This document shows positions 19,709-27,201 of a stretch of 27,201 nt of DNA, in pieces. Below the pieces are notes generated by a model, which was not told the origin of the DNA, made no database searches, and saw only the letters and a program-made list of their open reading frames with translations. The DNA is from Pelargonium nanum (Eukaryota; Streptophyta; Magnoliopsida; Geraniales; Geraniaceae). The stretch covers positions 1 through 27,201 of the forward strand of contig JAYMTF010001019.1 in NCBI GenBank assembly GCA_036897485.1, given 5' to 3'. Both the position numbers and the translations under genes were made by a program. Each line of letters starts with the position of its first letter. Positions within the stretch are counted from its first letter, which is position 1.

Positions 19709-22700
19709 TTAACATATATCGGTAGTGTGCCTCATTTTGCGAGTTATGGACCTGCCCTTCCGAAGACGTCGAGTAGTGAGAGCTTCTAATAGCACTGTCA
19801 CAGCATCCTCGACCGCTTCAGCAGATTTATCTAATCCATGTGAGCTGAACTTTGGAAGAAGTTGCAGCTCGAAGAGGAGTCCAATGGCAGCAGCTGCTGT
19901 ACAGGTGCGATCCCATGATGGTTGGGGCCTGCCCTCAGAGCACACAAAATAAGTTCTTGGGAGTTGGGAAGTTTAATATGATTCAGGGCTTTAAGAGAAG
20001 AACAGCTGTGTTTCATATATATATAAAACTTCTTACCGAAGTTTATGCATTGCAGATGCACCAGTGGCTAGAGATATGCAATGAAGATCATCCTCTCCCC
20101 AAATGGATTTTGCTCCGTCCTGCACATAGATATTCATATCAACAAAATTCTAATACGAAACCCCCGGGAAAAATACTAGGAAATATTGATCAAACTAATT
20201 GGTTTTTGAGGCAGGAATATCCATATATCTTAAAGAATCAAGCTGGCAGCAGTTGAAGAGATAGTTTTCAATCCACTTCATACAATGTTCATAAATTGTT
20301 TTTTTATAATTTATTAGAAGAGATCAGCAGTATAAACAGAAAGTGACATATATTCATAGAGAAGATATCGTTTGTTAAGTTGTTCATAATCAAATTTAGA
20401 TGCACAAGTAGTATTAAATGAGAGAACCAACAGCTCTATCAATAGTACCTTCAAGCGCCTGAACATTGCAGCAGAGTTATTCCAAGTACCGTCAATCAGA
20501 ATGAAATGCACTGTTTTATCTTCGCCTGTCTGCACAAAAAAATAAAAAAAAATAAAACAGTAATAGAATTATGACTTGTTGAACTGAAATTTCGCAACTC
20601 AAACTAGACTGATATGTGCTTGTTTAACTGCACATGGAGTTAATTGAAAGTAAAAACTAAAAACATAGCTATGGAAGTACAATTTAGAAAACCAAGATCA
20701 TATTGACAAGAGTGAAACACAACTGACATCAAATAGGAGTAAAATGATTGTCTCAACTTAGGTTGAGTTTCCATATATCTCGCAGAACATTTAGGTGAGA
20801 CATGATAACTTGGTCTCAGTTAAGCCGCACATACCAGATACAAGGCACATATACTAATTACATCCCTCAATTTCATTATACTGCCACATAAAATAAAAGG
20901 CTTTGAAACAGCTATGAAGATAGATTCAGCATGGTGTTATGGAATAATACCATTGTTGGGGCACATTCTAAATCATGTGCATATTCCTGACTGAAATAAT
21001 CCTCAGCTGACTTAGGTGCGGCATTCTTATTTGGATAAAGGCAAAAAACATTGTTTTTTCCTGAATATGATGTGAACTACAATCAGACGTCAGTGATTCC
21101 ACACAATCATATACAAAGAGATTAGGGATAAAAAAAAGAATAGAACCTAAATAGACCAACTTCTTTTAAGAGTGGACCAGTAAGGATGCCAACTTTACAG
21201 TATAATTTCAGAAAAGAACCTTTATATTAGTTCCACATAAGTATTTTGAAGCGAACTATCATTTATCTGCTACCACTTACTATGAACTTCTGTTAATAAA
21301 AAAGAAGATAAAATATAAACCTGCATGCTTGAAAGCATTCCACATCATTTCTTCGTCTTCAGCAATACCATATAGACATAAAGTTGCGGCTTGAACTCCA
21401 AATACTTGCCACAGCAACTTTCCAGTGTTGTTCTGTCTCAGGAAATCCTGAAAATAGCATTCCATATATATGTTGAGTAATCAAGGAAAATGATATTATG
21501 TGGATGAGAACTAAAGTATGAAATGTCAAACAATAACCAAACCTTAGGATGCATGTACAACCAAAATCGCATGCCATGCCACAGGTTGAAGGGCGTGACC
21601 TTTGAACACATACAATCTTCGTAAGGAAGCCAACACTGCCAGATAATGGAAGTTTGATTAGAAGATGAAAAGATAAAGGGGAGGGGAATGAAGGAATAAA
21701 AATGATGAAAAGGACCAGAAAGGAATGTTTGATTCTGTTCTGCAATACATTATCAGCAATAGAATGTGATATACAACCGTGAATGATAAAAAAGAGAAAG
21801 ACACAAAAATCCCCAATGTCATTATAGCCATTAAAAGGCATGATATACCTTCTGACAAAGGTAACCTCTACTTCCAAGCAAACGACATGCTATTTGTCGA
21901 GCTGAGAAGAAGTGGAGCTTCTTTTCTGAATCACCTAATGCCAGATATTTTGCTCTGTGTTTTTTATCCTCTTTAACTTTGAAATCTCCCTGACAATTAA
22001 CAAAGGGACACAAAATAATAAGGTACCAAAAGTAGCCATGCCCATCAAATCAGATTGACGACGAGTAGACACAAGCAAAACCAAATGAAGGAAACAATTG
22101 AAACTGAAAACTTAATATAAAGAAGTAACACCCTAAATGATAAAATAAAGATAAGATAATTTGACATTGATTCAACCATACAAGACAGCAACTAATATAA
22201 GGGCTGGAGACAAATTCATCTATATATGTAGCTCACAAATGACCCTTTTTACAACATTATGAAAGATGTAGAAGTCCAATATTATATTTTCTTTCAACAT
22301 CAGCAAGATCAGAAAAGATTACTAAAGTATATATACTAGAAGATATCCATTACAACCCCTACCCCTTATACTCTAGTTGTTTGCAGACAAATAGTTATAA
22401 ACTAAAACAAGTAAATGAACAAAGATCATAAATTTCTGTAGTTCTGGTGGTGCCAAAATTACCAACAAAACAAGAACCTTTCTACTTCATGAATAAGCAT
22501 CCAAACACTATCAAATTTATGTTTTTTTTCTTCAAATACCCATATCCACTCACATTGGATTCTCATTTGCAGCTTTTGTGCATACCTAAGGCGAACAAAT
22601 TAATCAATTGAATGCTAAAATCTTCTTCATTTGGAATACCTAAGAACTAAAAAGAGCAAAATTAAAGATATTGAGTTCCAAACCTTTAGCTTGCCACCAA

Positions 22701-22923
22701 GGCCACCAAAGGTCATATGGGCATCAGTCTCGGTCTCCAAAAGCTTCAAATCCTCAATGACCTCTGTGACCATAGCAGGCACAGGAGAAGTGGCACCCCA
22801 ACCCTGCCACTCCTGCAACGTGATCGGACCATCGCCGGCGCCGGCCGAGAGAGCTTCCCTGGCCGATGAGCGAGAAGCAGAGTCCAAGGAGCAGCTCTGG
22901 TTGCTTATGGCTCGAACCTCCAT
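19709..22923 (-). CDS. DTW-domain protein, probable tRNA-uridine acp-transferase (8 exons)
   Basis: Minus-strand exons 22923-22684, 21989-21849, 21635-21543, 21447-21321, 21060-20951, 20529-20449, 20119-20037 and 19928-19709 encode 364 residues. The DTW family (TDD superfamily; human DTWD1 and DTWD2, bacterial TapT) moves the 3-amino-3-carboxypropyl group of S-adenosylmethionine to a tRNA uridine to make acp3U. Supporting features: a cysteine cluster CQKCWLPYEDCMC at 125-137, probably metal-binding; WHGMRFWLYMHPK; CLYPNKNAAPKS; the signature ILIDGTWNNS (DGTW at 250-253); and RPQPSWDRTCTAAAA near 292-306. All the expected blocks are in order, so it should be active. Two in-frame ATGs further upstream (23037 and 23007) would add up to 38 residues. 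The gene is divergent from the thioredoxin gene. The plus-strand open frame at 19852-20256 is a shadow. Confidence 0.92.
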
Positions 22924-23262
22924 GAGGGCTCTAATGGAGATAGTGAAAGATGGAGAGTAGCTGCATTTGAAAATCAAGGCCCTAGATGCCCAACTAAAGT
23001 AGAGCATGTGATGAGTCGACAAAATCCAAGGTAGCATCTGTGTGAAACATGAGTTTGGTCTTATTTTAATGTGCCAAGGATAAGGCTTCAGCCCAGCCCA
23101 TTGATGTTCTAATGTATTGAAGCCCTACTAGCCTCCGGTTTCTTCTTTCACCACCTTCTGTAACTTTCACACCATTTTCGTCTCTCTTTGTTCTATGTAC
23201 AAGCAAAAGTTTTCATTTTCCGTCTCGCTACAAAAACCCATTTCTGTCTCTCCATCTCTTCA
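22924..23262. promoter_or_regulatory. Shared divergent promoter, DTW and thioredoxin m
   Basis: Only 339 bases separate the two start codons, less if the upstream DTW ATG at 23037 is used. Two overlapping GCCCA elements occur at 23090-23100 and another AAGCCC near 23119, which are site II-like motifs often found in promoters of housekeeping and plastid genes. No TATA box is evident in either direction. The strongly C/T-rich 23135-23262 is probably the thioredoxin leader. Confidence 0.6.
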
Positions 23263-23290
23263 ATGGCTGCTATTTCTCATAACTCCATAG
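23195..23290 (+). promoter_or_regulatory. Overlapping upstream ORF in the thioredoxin leader
   Basis: An ATG at 23195 opens a 31-codon frame that runs past the thioredoxin ATG in another frame and stops with TAG at 23288-23290. If included in the transcript it would compete with the main start. The product (starting MYKQKFSFSVS) has no recognisable features, and transcription may start downstream of it. Confidence 0.35.
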
Positions 23291-25774
23291 CCCTCTCTTC
23301 TTCTTCCGGTCTACTCAGGTCCCTCCCGCGGGCGGTGGCTTCATCGTGTTCCACTGCTGTGGTCTCCAGCAGCCAGAGATCGGCCACTTTGCCCAAATTC
23401 GCCGGCCTCAAGATCCACTTGCGACCCAGTCGGTCCTTGGCTTCGGTGAGCTCCAGAAATTTTCGTCGCAGTGCGAAGATTTCGTGTGAAATTCAGGAGG
23501 TTTCTGTTGATGGTATGTTTCCTATTTGTTTCTTTTGCTAGCCCCGTTTGTGTTAAATATGCATTTGATTTTGATATCTTGTGTGCTGTTATAGAGTGAT
23601 AAATGCCATAAAAATGTCATCTTTTGATTGATTGTGAACTGAATATAGCAGTAACTGAACATTGATTAGGAACCCCAGAGAAGAATTAGGCTACAAGTTA
23701 TTTCTTTGTGTATAGACTAGATTGGTGAGATATTGTTGCATGAGGAATTGGATGAGTTATGGAGGGAGATATAGAGGGCGCGGGCTAAAGCTTGTCTCCA
23801 CTTTCTTGGCTTGTTTACAAGCCCATATAGTGTTGTGGTATCTAAACAAGGTTTCTTTTTTCCAATGTGAAACAAGGAACATAGAGAGAGTATAGCTTCT
23901 CTTCTCATGTTTCAACCCTTTATGTTGAGCTCAAGTTTTGATCTTTTCCCCCCAATGGATATCCACTAAGTTTTAGTTCAAATTCAAAGTCTAATATGTG
24001 AATTTGTCAGTTGAGATCTACATGAACATTAAATCCCTTAACCTAATAAAATTAATCTTTTGGAATTAAACTTAAAAAACCTAACAGAGAATAGATAGAA
24101 GGATGAAATAGAGAGGTGAATGAGAAACCATAAGATGGTAGAATGGGTAAGAGAAAAATATTTCATAACCCACAAGCAGAGATGAAGCTTCGAGTCACAT
24201 ATCCATCTATGGCTTGATAAAGGTTCAAAAGTTTTTGTTTTATGTTAGTGTAAGTGGACCCTTGTTCAAACAAGAACTACATGTGGAAGAGAATTAGTAC
24301 AGATTTACAGGTAAAATTGGTACTAATTCTAATAGGAACTCAGTAGTAGTTGGTTATCTTAAGTTAAGTATGCTGATGTTGAGACTTGGATAGAGCATCG
24401 GATAGCTGAGATGAGATCCAACTAGGGAGACCTATGGAATGAAAAAAAGGGCAAAGCGAGGTCACTTTGGCGGTGAATCTGAAGCTCAAATCATCCTACT
24501 TGATCATAAGATAGAGTAAATCAGTGAATTAAGAGGCCATAGGTTATGAGAGCATAAATTTCCTAGTGTATTGTTTTGGCTGGTCTGTTGTGGGCTAAGC
24601 TTCCCAGTGCACTTTTGCTGTTTGTCATGCCCCAACTAGTGTCATAGAATTGAAACCTGAAGTTGTGGGTTGTTTGAACAAGATGCTAGGAGGGAATGGG
24701 AAAGAATTTTGTCTTCTTGCAAGAAGAAAGCATTTGAGTATAAAAGGGGCAAAGAATAAGTTGCATGTTGAAAAAGTAGGGAAAGAAAACTTCCACGATT
24801 TTGCTCCATGTCATGTCTCTGGATTGCTAGCTTATTTCTGGCTTCTTACAGCTGCTTTTATTATTTGATACTTCTTTTGGTACACACTTTAGTCTAAAAG
24901 GGTGTTCAATTGTGTGTATTGTTCTTATATTTATCAGCTATTTGCTGCCCTGTGCACTTTGGTCTTAGGTCATGTTGATATGTGATACTGTAAGAAATTG
25001 TATTGAAGTTTTGATTAACTTCCAGATTACATCAGATCAGACTTACCAAATAATGCACTTCTATGACATGTTCACACACACACACACACTTCTAATGATA
25101 TAAAACTTCGCTGGAGTTGACTATTCAAAGATTTTCACAAGTGCATGGCCAAAAGAAACTGAGGGCTCATGTCTTTTACTGTATGTTTTACTAGAATATC
25201 TTAATGTTACACTGTCTAAATGTTGGGGCTATATTGTTCTATTAAAGGAAGTGAAGGTAAATTACAGAGATATGTGCACTGGTTTGGGCATTCCATGATT
25301 GAACCTATTTTATGTTAGTTGGGATTTCACTATTCTTTTAGTTGGGCTTTCTTATAAAACTCCTTTTACCTTTCTATTGCTAATCAAGAGACTCTCCAAA
25401 ACATTCGCTCTATACAAGATAATAGTTTGATTGACCTTTTCCCTCTATTAAAATTTGTAGTTCCTACTGTGACGGATGCTACTTGGGAGTCACTAGTGCT
25501 CAAGGCTGATGGCCCTGTAGTGGTGGAGTTCTGGGCGTCATGGTGTGGACCATGCCGGATGATTGACCCAGTGATAGGCGAATTGGCAAATGAGTATGCT
25601 GGGAAACTCCAGTTCTTCAAACTAAACACTGATGAAAGCCCTTCCATTGCGACCCAATATGGAATCAAAAGCATCCCGACGATCATGTTGTTTGTCAATG
25701 GTGAGAAGAAAGATTTTGTCCTCGGTGCTGTGCCCAAAACCACACTTATTGCTACCATCGAGAAAATCTTGTAA
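23263..25774 (+). CDS. TRXM: Thioredoxin m-type, chloroplastic (2 exons)
   Basis: Exons 23263-23512 and 25461-25774 encode 187 residues. The first 72 or so residues are Ser/Arg/Ala-rich and nearly free of acidic residues, a typical chloroplast transit peptide. The mature domain contains the redox-active site WCGPC (111-115), the conserved [10 protein letters not shown] and the cis-proline segment KSIPTIMLF, and ends EKIL. Its length of about 110 equals a standard thioredoxin. In the stroma, m-type thioredoxins are reduced by ferredoxin-thioredoxin reductase and switch Calvin-Benson and other enzymes by light. Wording around the active site ([16 protein letters not shown]) fits the m1/m2/m4 group rather than m3; Ser replaces the more usual Pro before WCGPC. 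The frame upstream of 23263 opens with a TTG, not a real start. The single intron is unusually long (1,948 bases). Confidence 0.96.
24290..24330. repeat. Perfect 11-bp inverted repeat
   Basis: AGAATTAGTAC (24290-24300) and GTACTAATTCT (24320-24330) are exact reverse complements with a 19-base loop. It is inside the thioredoxin intron and has no obvious function. Confidence 0.6.
25073..25089. repeat. (CA)n microsatellite
   Basis: Eight and a half uninterrupted CA units inside the thioredoxin intron. Confidence 0.9.
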
Positions 25775-27100
25775 AGACAGGTGACTGAATGTATTAGCAG
25801 TCTGCAGGATTCTGTTGTGCCATTTTACATAGTGTGAAAGATGTTTTCTTTGTAATATTCTGTTTGTTAGTTAGTTACCATGTCTTGGTCTTGTAGAAAT
25901 GACATTATATGATCTTCATTTAGATGCTGTATGTTTCCAAAGACTCCATTTTAATTTCTGAAAATTATTAGCTTTCAGTTTTCTTACTCTCAGCTGATAC
26001 ACATTTGTTCCAAATTAATCAGTGAATGTGAACATAATTTTCTTTTGCCAAAAAAGATTATGAAATCTTAAATAAAATATCAATGGAGTAAGGAACCTTC
26101 TAATCTCCACTTCTGCCTAATCCCTCCATCACATGCTTTTTTTGTATGTATCCATCATTTCAAAGACAAATTTGCCGACCCACTTATAGATTGTTAATAA
26201 AATTAAAGTTAAGGTCAATGCACAATGTTAATTATTGAAGATAACAATAAACTAATGGTATGCATCTCAAAATCATTAAACACGGTCCTACTTGCTTTGA
26301 GAGAGCTAGTTGCAACCGTACCTACGAAGATTAGTGAAGGAATCATCTTTATATTGATATGGAATATTTATTAAAGATATATAATAGGGTTTTACAAATT
26401 AAGAATCTGGATAGAGTATGTGACTAATCATCTAATTAATTATTTTGTCCTATGTACTTTTTGTTGATGAATTATTTTAAGTCTTGACACACTTATTTTT
26501 TTAAAGATGATTAGATAAATGATTTATGCGTTCATTTGATCCGGAATCAACATAATATTTTGGAAGTCGGATATCAGACAAGCGTTATAGCTAAAACTTG
26601 GAGGTGAGGACTAACTCATGGAACAGTGAGTTATGATGGCATAAATTTTGGGAGTGGGGACTTGCATCAAACAACATGACTTTATCACGAAACGAAACCT
26701 TCGATTATTGAGATCGAGTTGATGGAACGGAACACATGTCTAGCTCTTAAAGTGTATTGATATATTTATATCTTTTTATGTATCACCATAGACTGTTATA
26801 CTTAGTTAAAGGGGACCAAAATAAGTGAATTTGAATCATGTGCATATATGCAAGACAGCAAGAGAAATTGTAGATGGTATATGTATACAATATACAGTAC
26901 TCCTTTTATATATCAACTGACAAAAATGGCTCAATGTGTCGTATGTGGCTCACACTGGAATCATATATAATAAAAATAATAGAACAAAGTGGTATGGGTT
27001 GAGAAAAGCTCTAATCATACGTCTCAGCACAGGGAACATATTTAGATAAGATTCTGTCCAATTGTTACCGGAAACAAAAACAAACAAAAAAAAATTGTAA
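25775..27100. other. 3' flank of thioredoxin and AT-rich intergenic region
   Basis: The first roughly 200 bases are probably the thioredoxin 3' untranslated region. The rest is AT-rich with no coding signal that I can support on either strand. A short GC-richer patch at 26540-26760 has no recognisable content. Confidence 0.5.
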
Positions 27101-27201
27101 GGTTGTGTTTGGGAACATGGTTTTGATTTGAAATTCGGTATTTTAAATTTTGGATTTGAAATGTTGTATTTCAAATACAAATATAATGTTTGAGAAATAA
27201 T
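27101..27201. repeat. Miniature-transposon-like end, cut by the window
   Basis: The segment opens with GGTTGTGTTTGGGAACATG, a start typical of plant miniature inverted-repeat elements. GATTTGAAAT occurs twice, at about 27124 and 27153. ATTTGAAAT (27154-27162) and ATTTCAAAT (27168-27176) form a perfect 9-bp hairpin with a 5-base loop. The other end is outside the window, so the type cannot be settled. Confidence 0.35.

Larger units (their letters stand above)
23513..25460 (+). other. Long intron of the thioredoxin m gene
   Basis: A GT-AG intron of 1,948 bases, phase 1. It holds no recognisable gene. It contains an 11-bp perfect inverted repeat at 24290-24300 and 24320-24330 and a CA microsatellite at 25073-25089. 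Parts of 23720-24250 are compositionally patchy and could be decayed transposon sequence, but I found no termini. Confidence 0.8.

Noticed and set aside
19852..20256. Plus-strand frame of 134 codons
   Set aside because: It is antisense to exons 7 and 8 of the DTW gene and the intervening intron.
1..27201. CRISPR arrays, defence islands, intact transposons, viral sequence and known plant microRNA sequences
   Set aside because: None was seen on reading; the setting is an ordinary plant chromosome. The microRNA check was only against sequences I remember.

Overview
The window is nuclear DNA from a flowering plant, most likely a core eudicot. The genes are split by GT-AG introns with AT-rich intron sequence, two products carry chloroplast transit peptides, there is a nuclear tRNA gene with a T-run terminator, and every recognisable protein family is a plant family. 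I cannot name the genus.

Layout from left to right: about 2.8 kb of AT-rich intergenic DNA with small inverted and direct repeats; a ten-exon receptor-like kinase gene (2906-5824, +); a single-exon PADRE/DUF4228 gene (6760-7329, +); an isolated tRNA-Glu(CTC) gene (8307-8378, +); a three-exon gene for a FLOE/DUF1421 prion-like protein (9153-13118, +); a three-exon CASP-like (CASPL1C type) membrane protein gene (14369-15039, -); a single-exon plastid riboflavin synthase gene (16419-17336, +); an eight-exon DTW-domain tRNA-modification gene (19709-22923, -); head to head with it, a two-exon m-type chloroplast thioredoxin gene (23263-25774, +); and 1.4 kb of AT-rich DNA that ends inside what looks like a small transposon-derived repeat. 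I joined the exons by hand, and reading phases close at every junction in all five spliced genes.

There is no operon logic, as expected for a plant chromosome. Two relationships stand out. First, the DTW and thioredoxin genes share one short divergent promoter of about 0.34 kb between start codons. Second, CASPL1C, DTW and thioredoxin m lying together matches, from memory, a block of Arabidopsis chromosome 1 (At1g03680 to At1g03700) and partly a chromosome 4 block (At4g03520 to At4g03540), so this part looks like an old conserved neighbourhood with riboflavin synthase set inside it.

I found no defence island, CRISPR array, intact transposon, virus-like sequence or clearly new multigene system. 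The most interesting points are regulatory or architectural: the FLOE gene with domains split neatly by exon, an AUG-stop element before riboflavin synthase, a GC-AG intron in the kinase gene, alternative in-frame starts in the DTW gene and an overlapping upstream ORF in the thioredoxin leader.
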